64,000 bases of DNA from Pseudomonas sp. PSB18 (GCF_014596565.1 NZ_NOIN01000011.1:62001-126000), one strand, 5' to 3'; shown: positions 1 through 8,855, numbered from the stretch's first letter. Notes: generated from the letters alone by a model not told the origin. Numbers and translations are program-made.

Positions 1-1141
1 CGCGATGGATGCCGGCCAGCATCGCCGCAGCCGCGAGGTACGGGTTGGCGTCGGCGCCACAGATGCGATGCTCGATGTGCCGGGAGAAGGCCGGCCCGCC
101 TGGCACCCTCAGGCTCACGGTGCGGTTGTCCACCCCCCAGGTCGCCGTCAGGGGTGCATAACTGTTGCTCTGGAATCGCCGGTAGGAATTGGCGTTCGGG
201 CAGAACATCAGCAACGAATCGAGCAGGGTGTCGAGCATCCCGCCGATGGCCCAGCGCAGCAACGGTGCGCCATCGGCGGCCTCGCTGGCGAACAGGTTAG
301 TGCCCTCGCAGTCCGCCAGGCTGACGTGCATGTGCATGCCGGAACCCGCCAGATGCTCGAATGGCTTGGCCATGAAACACGCCACCATGCCATGTTTATG
401 CGCCACGCCCTTGACCAGTCGCTTGTAGCGCACCGCTTCATCCATGGCTTGCAACGCATCAGTGCGGTGTTCGAGGGTGATTTCCACCTGACCCGGGGCG
501 TATTCGGAAATGGCCGTGCGAGCCGGGATGCCCTGGAGCTTGCAGGCGGCATAAAGATCCGCCAGGAACGGTTCGATCTGCTCCAACTCGCGCAAACCGT
601 AGACCTGGGTGGCGCGCGGCCGACCACCATCGGCATCCCGCGCCGGTTGCGGCCGGCCCCGGCTGTCGCGTTGCGCGTCCAGCAGATAAAACTCCAGTTC
701 CGCCGCCATCACCGGGTAATAGCCGTCGGCCTGCAACCGCTCGATTACCCGGCTGAGCAGATAACGCGGGTCGGCAATGGCCGCCGGCAGGCCCTCCTGG
801 GGATGCATGGCGACCTGCACCGCAGCAGTGGGAATCAACCGCCACGGCATGCGCTGCAAACTGCCGCTGATGGGGTAGGCCCGGCAGTCGATGTCACCGA
901 CTTCCCATACCAGCCCCGAGTTTTCCACATCGTCGCCATTGAGGGTTAGCCCAAGGATCGTGCTCGGCAGCGGACGGCCGCTTTCATAAACCCCCAGTAG
1001 CTCATCGCGGTGCAGCAACTTGCCCCTGGGCACGCCGTTATTGTCGAGGATAAAAAGTTCGAACAGTTCAATGTCCGGGTGCTGGGCCAGGAACGCCCGG
1101 GCTTGTTCAACGGGCGCGAACGCAGGATTGGCAATGCTCAT
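1..1141 (-). CDS. Glutamine synthetase family protein (partial, C-terminus off left edge)
   Basis: The minus strand is open from an ATG at 1141 to the left edge, so about 380 residues of a roughly 450-residue protein are present. The N-terminus has FELFILDNNGVPRGK, a glutamine-synthetase beta-grasp motif. Further on, ELEFYLLD and GSGMHMHVSL carry the metal and substrate ligands, and an NSYRR-type segment follows. This is the gamma-glutamyl-amine ligase side of the family (PuuA/SpuI-like), which ATP-dependently glutamylates putrescine or other amines, rather than the GlnA enzyme of ammonium assimilation. The short N-terminus and lone-gene context support that subgroup, but the substrate cannot be read from the sequence. 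No partner aminotransferase is visible because the window ends here. Confidence 0.88.
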   Translation of the reverse strand, partial: MSIANPAFAPVEQARAFLAQHPDIELFELFILDNNGVPRGKLLHRDELLGVYESGRPLPSTILGLTLNGDDVENSGLVWEVGDIDCRAYPISGSLQRMPWRLIPTAAVQVAMHPQEGLPAAIADPRYLLSRVIERLQADGYYPVMAAELEFYLLDAQRDSRGRPQPARDADGGRPRATQVYGLRELEQIEPFLADLYAACKLQGIPARTAISEYAPGQVEITLEHRTDALQAMDEAVRYKRLVKGVAHKHGMVACFMAKPFEHLAGSGMHMHVSLADCEGTNLFASEAADGAPLLRWAIGGMLDTLLDSLLMFCPNANSYRRFQSNSYAPLTATWGVDNRTVSLRVPGGPAFSRHIEHRICGADANPYLAAAAMLAGIHR

Positions 1142-1661
1142 GAGAATGCTCGTATTTTCATGTCGGACGGGCACCAAGGTGCCGTCAGTCTGTACCCGCA
1201 ATGAGCGGACACTGTGAAGTGATCAACAGGAAATACGGACATCCGGAGGACGGGCATGGCGGCAATGCCAGAGGGCCCAGAAAGCCAGTTCGGAGGGCAG
1301 CGCAGAAAGTGACGGGACGAAGGCAGGCGTGAGTCGACCGACCGGACCGACCGCGGCGGATGCTGGATAAAGGAGTGCTGCGGGCCGACCGTCCATAAGC
1401 GCATCACAGTAAACACACCCCCGCGAGCGTCCCACGTCGCCCCGCGCCGTTAAACCTGGATCTGCTGGAGCGTGGATGGGAATTCGCTAAACAATCTTCC
1501 TCGCAACGAAAGACGATCTGTTCGTCGTATTCCCTACATTATCTGTCCCGTTCCCGACAGCGAAACAGCCTCCACGGCATTCACTTGGGACCATCGTTCC
1601 GTTAGGATCACGGATCTTGTTTGCGCAAGATCCGCGCAAGGAGCACAGCGAGAAGCAACGG
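1142..1661. other. Intergenic region without a supported gene
   Basis: About 520 bases lie between the glutamine-synthetase gene and the truncated LysR gene. Open frames here on both strands have no recognisable family, poor ribosome-binding sites and out-of-phase codon use, so none is called. The region must hold the divergent promoters of the two flanking genes. Confidence 0.5.
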
Positions 1662-1988
1662 ATGCTAAACAGTAACGCCCTCAGAAAGCTCGATATGCAA
1701 GACCTCATGGTGTTTAGCGCCGTGTATGAACAAAGCAGTGTCAGCGGCGTGTCCGAGGCATTGTGTGTCAGCCAGTCAACGGTGAGTTACTGCCTGAAGA
1801 AACTGCGGACCTGTTTCAAGGACGAGTTGTTCATCAACACTCGCACCGGCATGCGCCCGACGTTCAAAGCCGAGGGCATGTACGATCATGTGCGCACCAT
1901 CTTGCAAAGCATCAACTTGTGCCACGCCGGTGCTGGCTCACCCATGCCTCGAACGGGCGATCGGGACCTGCACCCGGCTGACGCCTGA
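1662..1988 (+). pseudogene. Truncated LysR-type regulator (DNA-binding part only)
   Basis: The frame starting with ATG at 1662 encodes an N-terminal winged-helix of the LysR family: LDMQDLMVFSAVYEQSSVSG, then VSQSTVSYCLKKLR as the recognition helix, and KDELFINTRTGMRPT as the wing. After about 80 residues the similarity ends, the reading becomes Pro/Arg-rich, and a stop follows at 1988. Full LysR regulators have about 300 residues, so the whole effector-binding domain is missing and the next gene (on the other strand) starts 4 bases later. I read this as a remnant of a regulator, probably once linked to the neighbouring glutamine-synthetase gene. A short DNA-binding protein could still be made, but nothing suggests it is selected. 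Confidence 0.7.
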
Positions 1989-1991
1989 GCC

Positions 1992-2354
1992 TCAATTGTC
2001 GAGGATAGCCTTCGCGTAGCAGCCGCGATCCATATCGACGGTTTCCACACTGAACTGCACGCTGAGGCCGGCCGGCCACGGCCCCAGATCCTGGATCACG
2101 GTCAACAGGCTTTCCCCCAACTGCTTCTTGATTTCCGGCGAACGACCACTCAACAACGCTAGCTGCACGTGCACGAAACCACGCTCGCCCAGGCCGGTGC
2201 CCACCCGGAAATGCTCGACCTTCACGGCCCGGCTCTTGATATCCGTCTCCGCGAACTGACCGGACGCCACCAGCGCATTATTCAAGCGCAGCAACGCGAC
2301 GTCGGCGTTCAGCTCGGGCAGGTTGGCGGTGTACTCGATGTGCAGGTGAGGCAT
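1992..2354 (-). CDS. 5-carboxymethyl-2-hydroxymuconate delta-isomerase family protein
   Basis: A 120-residue protein of the CHMI branch of the tautomerase superfamily. After removal of Met the chain begins with Pro (PHLHIEYTANL), the catalytic N-terminal proline that acts as general base in this family. RVGTGLGERGFVHVQLALLSGR in the middle and the length match HpaF/HpcD, which isomerises 5-carboxymethyl-2-hydroxymuconate in homoprotocatechuate breakdown. No other homoprotocatechuate genes are nearby, so the actual substrate here is open. It stands alone between a LysR remnant and a LysR gene, all reading toward or on the minus strand, with 96 bases to the next gene upstream. Confidence 0.82.
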   Translation of the reverse strand: MPHLHIEYTANLPELNADVALLRLNNALVASGQFAETDIKSRAVKVEHFRVGTGLGERGFVHVQLALLSGRSPEIKKQLGESLLTVIQDLGPWPAGLSVQFSVETVDMDRGCYAKAILDN

Positions 2355-2450
2355 GTGTTCGACTCCGGTTCGAAATGTGACGACGTGAATTCAGCCGACG
2401 CAACCATACGCCTAGTTGCCGCTCAAGCACAGAACCCTGTGGCGAGGGGT

Positions 2451-3389
2451 TTAGCCACCCGGTATCTGAGCCGCCCCCAAGACTCCGCGCTCACTCATGA
2501 ACGCTTCCAGCCGGGACCGTAACCAACGCTCCGCCGGGTCAGTGTCGACATGGCTCAGCCAGACCATGGACAGGTCCAGGGTCGGGGTCTTGAACGGAAA
2601 AGGTTCGCTGAACAACTGGCCCGAAGCAGCCATGGCGACGGCGGTATAATCCGGCAGGCTGGCGATCATATCGGTGCCGGCCAGCAGCGCCGGCAACGCG
2701 CTGTACTGCGGCACGGACAACACCACCTGACGCTTGCGACCGATCTCGGCCAGCCATTCGTCAGCGAATCCGGCCACGTTCGCGGTATGGGATACCAGCA
2801 CATGGGGCCGCGAACAATATTCGTCCAGGGTCAGCGGCGTCTGCGAGGCATCAGCCCGCAACACGCAAGGCTGGATGTGTCGCAAAAGTTTTCGCTTGGC
2901 GTTGGCCGGCAGACCGCGGGTCTGGCTGATCCCCACGGTGATGTCGCCGGACGCCAGCAAATCGGGAATCCTCCAGTAATCGACGTGCTGGACCACGAAC
3001 ACCACCTGCGGTGCTTCCTGGCGCAGGCTGCGCAACAGCGGTGGCAACAGGCCGAATTCGACATCGTCCGACAGGCCGATACGAAACGTCATGTTGCTGC
3101 TGGCCGGGTCGAAATCGTGGGTCAGGCTCAGGGCCGCCGACAGCGAGTCCAATGCCGGCGACAAGTGCTGGATGATCTCCTCCGCCCGCGCCGTGGGCTC
3201 CATGCGATGGCCGACGCGAATGAACAGTGGATCGTTGAACCGCGCGCGCAATCGGTTGAGGGCCGAACTGATGGCTGGCTGGCCCAGGAACAGTTTCTCT
3301 GCCGCCCGTGTCACATTGCGCTCAAGCATCAGCGTTTCGAAAACCACCATCAGGTTGATGTCAGCTTTGCGCAATTCGTTGCGGTTCAT
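2451..3389 (-). CDS. LysR-family regulator of the MexT type
   Basis: A 312-residue LysR-type transcription factor. Residues 1-65 form the winged helix-turn-helix (LMVVFETLMLERNVTRAAEKL; GQPAISSALNRLR). About 90-300 is the effector-binding domain. The start MNRNELRKADINLMVVFETLM and stretches such as FRIGLSDDVEF, LPANAKRKLLR, AGTDMIASLPDY and DPAERWLRSR match my memory of MexT of P. aeruginosa closely, so it belongs to the MexT subgroup. In P. aeruginosa MexT activates the mexEF-oprN efflux operon and mexS. No pump or mexS gene lies next to it here. The gene upstream on the opposite strand is a small DUF1508 protein; the 167-base divergent gap is the likely control region. Confidence 0.85.
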   Translation of the reverse strand: MNRNELRKADINLMVVFETLMLERNVTRAAEKLFLGQPAISSALNRLRARFNDPLFIRVGHRMEPTARAEEIIQHLSPALDSLSAALSLTHDFDPASSNMTFRIGLSDDVEFGLLPPLLRSLRQEAPQVVFVVQHVDYWRIPDLLASGDITVGISQTRGLPANAKRKLLRHIQPCVLRADASQTPLTLDEYCSRPHVLVSHTANVAGFADEWLAEIGRKRQVVLSVPQYSALPALLAGTDMIASLPDYTAVAMAASGQLFSEPFPFKTPTLDLSMVWLSHVDTDPAERWLRSRLEAFMSERGVLGAAQIPGG

Positions 3390-3556
3390 CCTTTTGCTCC
3401 CGGTTCGAGTCAGTTCGAGCGAACGCTGTCATTATCGGCAATATCTCATAACCATTGGAAACGTATTTCCGATAGCGAAAACTTTCAGCTTGGCTAGGCT
3501 TTCGACGACATGTTCAAAAACATGTCTTGAATGAGTCAATCGCAGGGAGCGAACCG

Positions 3557-3748
3557 ATGTACTTTGAAATCTACAGACAGACCCGAGGCACCCAGAGCAG
3601 CGGCAAAGGCCAATGGCGCTGGCGCTTGCGCGCGGGTAACCACGAAACGATCGCCAGCGGTGAATCCTATGTGAACAAGGCGGACTGCCTGCACGTCATC
3701 GGGCTGATCAAGAACGTCCAGGGCGAGACGCCAGTGAAGGAAATCTGA
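3557..3748 (+). CDS. DUF1508 (YegP-like) small protein
   Basis: A 63-residue protein. The pattern MYFEIYRQ, GQWRWRLRAGNHETIASGESY and ADCLHVIGLIK is the DUF1508/YegP fold, in which short repeats of a beta-beta-alpha unit pack together; only one repeat unit is present. I chose ATG 3557 over the upstream ATG 3527 because a purine-rich AGGGAG site sits 7 bases before 3557 and because the family normally starts with (M)xFE(I/V). The molecular function of the family is not known; members are often induced by stress. It is divergent from the MexT-like gene and 102 bases upstream of the cupin gene. Confidence 0.75.
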   Translation: MYFEIYRQTRGTQSSGKGQWRWRLRAGNHETIASGESYVNKADCLHVIGLIKNVQGETPVKEI

Positions 3749-3850
3749 CACAGCGTCGTGCCATTACCGCCCCATCAGCTGCTTCGCCGGGCCTTGCCTG
3801 TCGAGCAGCTTGTTGTGGCCTCATCCCTATCCCACAGCGAGCATTGCGCG

Positions 3851-4219
3851 ATGGCTACCCATGATTCTCCTGTCAACTTTGCCCAGAAATACGCCCTGTT
3901 CCAGGATCAGTGGGCCCCCAAGGTCGTGGCTGAAATGAACGACTACCAGTTCAAGGTCGCCCGGCTCGAAGGCGATTTCGTCTGGCATTCCCACGCCGAC
4001 ACCGATGAAACCTTCATCGTGCTGGAAGGCGAGCTTCGTATCGATTTTCGCGACGGTGCGGTGACCATCGGCCCTGGCGAGATGTACGTCGTCAAGAAAG
4101 GCATCGAACACAAGCCCTGGGCCGCACAGGAAGTAAAAGTGTTGTTGATCGAACCGCGTGGGGTCATCAACACGGGGGAAACCCATGAGCGAACGGCAGA
4201 CAACGATGTCTGGATCTGA
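3851..4219 (+). CDS. Single-domain cupin protein
   Basis: A 122-residue cupin. The chain holds the two conserved cupin motifs: HSHADTDETFIVLEGELRI (metal-binding His, His and Glu) and GEMYVVKKGIEHKPW (the last His). It is a single jelly-roll domain. Such small cupins bind a divalent metal and act as isomerases, dioxygenases or ligand sensors; this sequence does not say which. ATG 3851 is preferred to the longer frame from 3758 because the extra 31 residues have no family similarity. The gene converges with the amidase on the other strand, leaving 32 bases between them. Confidence 0.8.
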   Translation: MATHDSPVNFAQKYALFQDQWAPKVVAEMNDYQFKVARLEGDFVWHSHADTDETFIVLEGELRIDFRDGAVTIGPGEMYVVKKGIEHKPWAAQEVKVLLIEPRGVINTGETHERTADNDVWI

Positions 4220-4251
4220 GGTCGACCTCCGCACGCTCATCGGATGGCGAA

Positions 4252-5730
4252 TCAGCCTTTCGACGCGCGCTCCGTTGGGGCCGATGCCTGGGCATCCCGA
4301 TCACCTGCCCACACTGTCGGGCGTCGGCCGCGCCAGGGCATCGCACGTTCCAACTGTGCCGCCAATTGCAGCAGCAGGTCTTCACGACCAAAACCCGCTC
4401 CGAATTGCAGCCCGATGGGCAGGCCGCTCTGCGCGTCATGAACCAGGGGCACGGACATGGCCGGACAACCGCTGACGTTGAATACCGCGGTGAACGGCGA
4501 GTAGTTGAATACCCGGGCCATCCACTCGCGCCCGCTGAGTCGCTCCTGGCCGGCGTTGTATTCCCCAATCAATGGGGCGACGTCTGGCAGCGTGGGAGTC
4601 AGCAACACGTCGTAATCGGTGAGCATTTGCCCCATGTGCCGGGTCACCAGGTTTCGATTGTGCATCGCACCCAGCAACTGCATGGCGCTCAACCCCTGGC
4701 CCATGCGGTACAAGGCAAGCGTAGCCGGCTCCAGGGTGCTGGCATCGATCGGACGTCCGGTCGCACTCGCGAGAGCGTCGATCCAGGCTGCGGTATTGCT
4801 GGACCAGAAGCAGGCATTGAGGTCGACGAATGCTTCCCAGCTCAGTCCGATATCCGCAGGTACGGGAATGACCCGATGGCCGAGGGTTTCAAGCATCTTG
4901 CATACCTGGTCGAGCGCTTCATCCACTGCGGGTGCGTTCAACTGGCCGTTCAAGGCCCGATGCTGCACGGCAATGCGCAAGGGTTCGGGGTCGCGCTCCA
5001 GCAAAGAGGCATAGCGTTCGGCCGGGGGCGCCACGTGAAACGGGTCGCCTACGGCAGGACCGTGCAGGCAGTCCAGCAAGGCCGCGGAGTCCCGCACCGT
5101 CCTGCTCAACACACCGTGTACCGCCAACCCGGACCACACTTCGTCGACATCAGGCCCCATGGGCAGGCGACCACGGCCAGGCTTGAGGCCGAACAAGCCA
5201 GTGGACGCGGCGGGCACGCGAATGGAGCCGCCGCCATCGGTGGCATGGGCGACGGGAACCGCTCCAGCCGCCACCGCAGCGGCCGAGCCGCCACTTGAAC
5301 CACCTGTGCTGCGCGCCAGGTCCCAGGGATTACGAGTCGGTCCATCCACACGATTCTCGGTGGTGGTACTGGCTGCGAGTTCCGGCGTGGTGGTGCGCCC
5401 CAGGGGCAACAGGCCTGCCCGACGCAACCGCAGCGTCAATTCGGAATCCGCCGGGGCAACGCACCCCTCGGCCAGACGGCTGCCCAATTCATTACGACGA
5501 TTGCGCACGGTCAACCCCAGGTCCTTGACCAGCAACGGTACGCCCAAAAAAGGCCCCGACTGGGGTGCTGGCTCATCCTCCCAGACCTCGACGACCGCGT
5601 TGATGCGGGGATTGACGGCATCGATTGCCGCTAACGCGGCGCTGCGCACCTGCTCCTGGCTGACTTGGCGATCCCTGATCAACTGCGCCAGACCTACAGC
5701 ATCCTGTTCGGCGTATTCAAAGCGATTCAT
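4252..5730 (-). CDS. Amidase-signature hydrolase
   Basis: A 492-residue amidase-signature enzyme. The Ser-cisSer-Lys triad is visible: Lys69 in PLLVKDLG, the Ser pair in STGGSSGGSAAAVA (about residues 145-146) and nucleophile Ser169 in TDGGGSIRVPA. The family hydrolyses amides, nitrile-derived amides or 6-aminohexanoate-type linkages; this gene resembles the broad amidase / 6-aminohexanoate-cyclic-dimer hydrolase group and the substrate is unknown. A strong AGGAGGT site stands just before the ATG. It is transcribed away from a TetR gene across a 113-base gap packed with inverted repeats, so it is almost certainly the TetR target. Confidence 0.88.
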   Translation of the reverse strand: MNRFEYAEQDAVGLAQLIRDRQVSQEQVRSAALAAIDAVNPRINAVVEVWEDEPAPQSGPFLGVPLLVKDLGLTVRNRRNELGSRLAEGCVAPADSELTLRLRRAGLLPLGRTTTPELAASTTTENRVDGPTRNPWDLARSTGGSSGGSAAAVAAGAVPVAHATDGGGSIRVPAASTGLFGLKPGRGRLPMGPDVDEVWSGLAVHGVLSRTVRDSAALLDCLHGPAVGDPFHVAPPAERYASLLERDPEPLRIAVQHRALNGQLNAPAVDEALDQVCKMLETLGHRVIPVPADIGLSWEAFVDLNACFWSSNTAAWIDALASATGRPIDASTLEPATLALYRMGQGLSAMQLLGAMHNRNLVTRHMGQMLTDYDVLLTPTLPDVAPLIGEYNAGQERLSGREWMARVFNYSPFTAVFNVSGCPAMSVPLVHDAQSGLPIGLQFGAGFGREDLLLQLAAQLERAMPWRGRRPTVWAGDRDAQASAPTERASKG

Positions 5731-5750
5731 ATGACCTCCTACCCAGACCG

Positions 5751-5811
5751 AAATACCAAATAGTATCGAACGATACTAGTTAGTATCATGCAATACCATG
5801 TAGTATCCATG
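5751..5811. promoter_or_regulatory. Operator array: TAGTAT repeats every 20 bp
   Basis: TAGTAT occurs at 5761, 5781 and 5801, exactly 20 bp apart. The first unit is a perfect inverted repeat (TAGTATCG AA CGATACTA). The second is imperfect (GTATCATGCAATAC) and the third is a half unit. A further AATACCA half lies at 5752-5758. This periodic array fills the gap between the divergent amidase and TetR genes and is the probable TetR binding region, covering both promoters. Confidence 0.75.
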
Positions 5812-5843
5812 TCAAGCAGAAATCACAAGCCTCGGAGAACACC

Positions 5844-6458
5844 TTGAAACTCATTCACCCTGAACGCATCGCGCAGCTACCGCCGCGTGAACGCATCATC
5901 GATGCCGCGCATGCGCTGTTTGTCGAACAAGGCATTACCCGGGTGACCGTGGACGCCATCGCCGCCCTCGCCGGCTCGACCAAAATGACCCTGTACCGGC
6001 ATTTCGAAACAAAGGATGTGTTGGTGCTGGAATGGCTGCGCTTGCTCACCGCCCAGTACAGCAGGGTGCTCGACGACCTCGCCGCGCAATGGCCAGGTCA
6101 GCCGATCCAGCAATTGCTGGGTTTCAGCCAATTCATCGCGCAGGATCTGGCTCGCGCCGGCTACCGCGGCTGCTCCTTCACCAATTGCCTGGCCGAACTG
6201 GCCGACCCGCAACATCCGGCACGGCAACTGATCGAGGCGCACAAGCAACGTCAGTTCCAGCGGCTGGTCGCTCTATGCCAGGAGGCAAAGTTGCCCGACG
6301 CCCAAGCCATCGCCCGCGAGCTGACGTTCCTGCTTGAAGGGGCCCAGGTTGTCGCCCAGAACAAAGGGGTGAGCAACGTGGCGGAACACCTGTTGCACAT
6401 GATCGGAAAACGTCTAGGGGTTGAGGTGCCGGGCAGTCAGTCGTACTCGGCTTCCTGA
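5844..6458 (+). CDS. TetR/AcrR-family transcriptional regulator
   Basis: A 204-residue TetR-type repressor. Residues about 15-60 contain the helix-turn-helix (RERIIDAAHALFVEQGITRVTVDAIAA, then STKMTLYRHFETKD). The rest is the all-helical ligand-binding domain, with YRGCSFTNCLAELADPQHPAR typical of the TetR_C group that recognises small hydrophobic inducers. It is divergent from the amidase gene and separated from it by the TAGTAT operator array, so autoregulation and control of the amidase are likely. Its 3' end overlaps the convergent dioxygenase gene by 22 bases. Confidence 0.88.
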   Translation: MKLIHPERIAQLPPRERIIDAAHALFVEQGITRVTVDAIAALAGSTKMTLYRHFETKDVLVLEWLRLLTAQYSRVLDDLAAQWPGQPIQQLLGFSQFIAQDLARAGYRGCSFTNCLAELADPQHPARQLIEAHKQRQFQRLVALCQEAKLPDAQAIARELTFLLEGAQVVAQNKGVSNVAEHLLHMIGKRLGVEVPGSQSYSAS

Positions 6459-7207
6459 TGCTCGCCCAACAGGCGCCGCTGGCGAGGTGACGCGGCCGCC
6501 AGCACGGCCGGGTTGAATTGCCAGTGCAGGTAAGGTGAGAACTTCTGCGCCACCATGCGTCGGCCATAGTGCACTTGCAGCAGGTAACGTGTGCGGTCGG
6601 CAGTCCGGTTGTCGCTGCCGGCATGCCATAACTCGCTGCGCAGCACCAGCACATCACCAGCCCGACACAACACCGGCTGCGCAGTACGCCCCAACCACTG
6701 GCTTTCACCCGCCACGGGCGCCCGTCCCGCCCGGTGGCTGCCGGGGATGACACGGGTTGGGCTCAGGTCGGCATCGATGTCATCAAGGTAGAACTGCGCG
6801 GTACAGATCTGCATCGGCAACTCGAAGGCGGGGTCGGCCAAGAGGCTCGGTGGCAGCGCCATCGGCAGATAGTCCAGGTGCAGCGGTGCCCCGATAAAAC
6901 CGGGATGGCAACGCCAGGCGGTCTGGCCGATGACATGACAGTCATCCCCCAGGGCCGCCTCGGCCAGTTCGATCACGCCGTCCACCTCCAGAAATGGCAG
7001 CCAGAACGGGTCACGGTTGAAAACGCATTTGTAATGGTCGATGACACCGCTGTAGTCCCAGTGCCGGGGTTTGAGCTGGTCGATTGCCTGGCGCAGCGCC
7101 ACGATTTGCGCGGCATTCAATGCTGCCGGCAGCAGCACGAAACCGTCCTGATGCAGAGCCCGCAGGCGGTCGCGGGTGAGCGCCGCCTGGGACTTGCGAG
7201 TGGACAC
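6437..7207 (-). CDS. Phytanoyl-CoA dioxygenase (PhyH) family protein
   Basis: A 256-residue Fe(II)/2-oxoglutarate oxygenase of the PhyH type, if it starts at GTG 7207. The facial triad is visible: His110 and Asp112 in APLHLDYLP and His195 in SELWHAGSDNRT. An Arg about ten residues later would bind 2-oxoglutarate. The frame stays open further upstream but there overlaps the chemoreceptor gene in another frame, so it is not coding; GTG 7207 lies 13 bases after the chemoreceptor stop, which suggests a two-gene transcript. These enzymes hydroxylate lipids or small natural products; no substrate can be inferred. Confidence 0.8.
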   Translation of the reverse strand: MSTRKSQAALTRDRLRALHQDGFVLLPAALNAAQIVALRQAIDQLKPRHWDYSGVIDHYKCVFNRDPFWLPFLEVDGVIELAEAALGDDCHVIGQTAWRCHPGFIGAPLHLDYLPMALPPSLLADPAFELPMQICTAQFYLDDIDADLSPTRVIPGSHRAGRAPVAGESQWLGRTAQPVLCRAGDVLVLRSELWHAGSDNRTADRTRYLLQVHYGRRMVAQKFSPYLHWQFNPAVLAAASPRQRRLLGEHQEAEYD

Positions 7208-7220
7208 GGTCGTGCCCGAC

Positions 7221-8855
7221 TCAGGTGCGGAAGCGGCCGGTGAGTTCCGCCAGGCTCTTCGACAGATTGGACAACTGCCGGCTGGCCTGCATGCTCTGGG
7301 CGGAATTCTCTGCCGCTTCGTTGGACAGGTCGCGGATGTCGGAGATGTTGCGGGCAATCTCCTCAGTGACGCTGCTCTGCTCTTCACAGGCGTTGGCAAT
7401 CTGCGCGGCCATGTCGTTGATCCGCTGTATCGAGCCACTGGTGCCGCTGAGCACCTGATCGACGCCCGCGGCGCGCTCGACGCTGTCACGGGCCTTGTCG
7501 CTGCCGGCTTGCATGGCCTGCACCGCCTTTGCCACCCCGCTCTGCAGCCGCTCGATACGTACCTGGATGTCCTTGGTCGAATCCTGGGTACGTGCCGCCA
7601 GGGCCCTGACTTCATCGGCCACGACGGCAAAACCGCGGCCCTGCTCGCCAGCCCGCGCGGCCTCGATGGCGGCGTTCAGCGCCAGCAGGTTGGTCTGCTC
7701 GGCGATACCACGAATCACCTCGAGGACAGCACCGATGCTGGAGGTTTCCTGGGCCAATGCGCCGATGGTACCCGAGGCGCTTTCCACCTCCTGGGCCAGT
7801 TGGCGAATCGACTCAACGGTGCTGCTGACCACTTCGGCGCCGTCGCGGGACTGGCTGCTGGCTTGTTTCGCGGCGTCCGAGGCATTCACGGCACTGTGCG
7901 CCACTTCATGCACCGCCGCGCTCATCTGGGTGGCGGCGGTACTGACCTGATCGAGCGCCGCATGTTCGCTGCTGATCAGTTGATCATTGGTCGCCGCCAT
8001 ACTGGCCATGGTGCGGGCCGCGGCATCGACCTCCCCGGTCACCCGGCCCACCTCGGCAATCAGCGGCTGGAGCTTGTCGAGGAAACGGTTGAAAGCACTG
8101 CCAAGCTGCCCCAACTCGTCAGCCGAACGCACTTCAAGGCGCCCCTTCAAATCACCGCCGCCCTCTGCAATCTGCTCGACGCGGTGAAGCAATCGACGCA
8201 TGGGATGCAACACCACCAGCGGCAGGGCAAAAACCAGCAGGATGCACCCCAGCAGGCCGATCAACAAAATGCCGCCCTGTTGCCGCCCCACCGCTTCGCC
8301 ATGGTCGATCGCCGCCTGCCCCTCGTTAAGCGACGCCTGGTCTTCCAGCTCGCCCAGCTTGTCGATGGCATCGCGCATGGTGTCAAACCGCTTTTCGCCG
8401 TCGCCGAAACTGAGGGCGCTGGCCGCCTGCGGATTGGTCGCGGCCTGCTCGACCACTTGCCGCGAGAGCTGCGCCCACTGGGCAAAACTGTCATCGAACT
8501 GTTTGACCAGCGCCAGCGCCTCGGCCCCCGGCTGCATCGCCGCGTACTTGTGCACGCGATCATAGGCCTGCTTCAGATTCTCGGCATGGCTGGCGCGCAG
8601 TGCCTGCACATGGTCACCGGCACTGCCGACAAGCAGGCTGCGCTCGGCCACAAACGCCTGGTAGAGATCGCGGTCGGCATTGAGCAGCAGGCTGATGGCC
8701 GGCAGATAACGCTTGGTCAATTCCGTACTGGAGTCAGTCACCTGATCGATGCCACGCACACCCGACCAGCCCATCAACACCAACAGCAACGCCAGGAAAG
8801 CGATTGGCAGGGTGATTTTCCAGCGAAAGCCCAAGTCGGCAAAGAACCGCAGCAT
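7221..8855 (-). CDS. Methyl-accepting chemotaxis protein
   Basis: A 544-residue chemoreceptor in the inner membrane. Residues about 10-32 are the first membrane helix (ITLPIAFLALLLVLMGWSGV), followed by a helical periplasmic sensor of about 150 residues. The second membrane segment (IGLLGCILLVFALPLVVLHP) leads to a HAMP domain and the cytoplasmic signalling domain. The highly conserved hairpin tip reads QTNLLALNAAIEAARAGEQG and is intact. ATG 8855 is chosen because AAAGGAG precedes it by 8 bases; the longer frame from 8900 lacks such a site. The four-helix-like sensor does not reveal the ligand. It is followed at 13 bases by the PhyH-type gene. Confidence 0.92.
   Translation of the reverse strand: MLRFFADLGFRWKITLPIAFLALLLVLMGWSGVRGIDQVTDSSTELTKRYLPAISLLLNADRDLYQAFVAERSLLVGSAGDHVQALRASHAENLKQAYDRVHKYAAMQPGAEALALVKQFDDSFAQWAQLSRQVVEQAATNPQAASALSFGDGEKRFDTMRDAIDKLGELEDQASLNEGQAAIDHGEAVGRQQGGILLIGLLGCILLVFALPLVVLHPMRRLLHRVEQIAEGGGDLKGRLEVRSADELGQLGSAFNRFLDKLQPLIAEVGRVTGEVDAAARTMASMAATNDQLISSEHAALDQVSTAATQMSAAVHEVAHSAVNASDAAKQASSQSRDGAEVVSSTVESIRQLAQEVESASGTIGALAQETSSIGAVLEVIRGIAEQTNLLALNAAIEAARAGEQGRGFAVVADEVRALAARTQDSTKDIQVRIERLQSGVAKAVQAMQAGSDKARDSVERAAGVDQVLSGTSGSIQRINDMAAQIANACEEQSSVTEEIARNISDIRDLSNEAAENSAQSMQASRQLSNLSKSLAELTGRFRT

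Noticed and set aside
1138..1435. Small minus-strand frames upstream of the glutamine-synthetase gene
   Set aside because: No family, no ribosome site, overlapping in different frames.
6437..7630. 397-residue reading of the PhyH-type gene
   Set aside because: The first 141 codons lie inside the chemoreceptor gene in another frame and are Arg/Pro-rich nonsense; GTG 7207 fits the family start.
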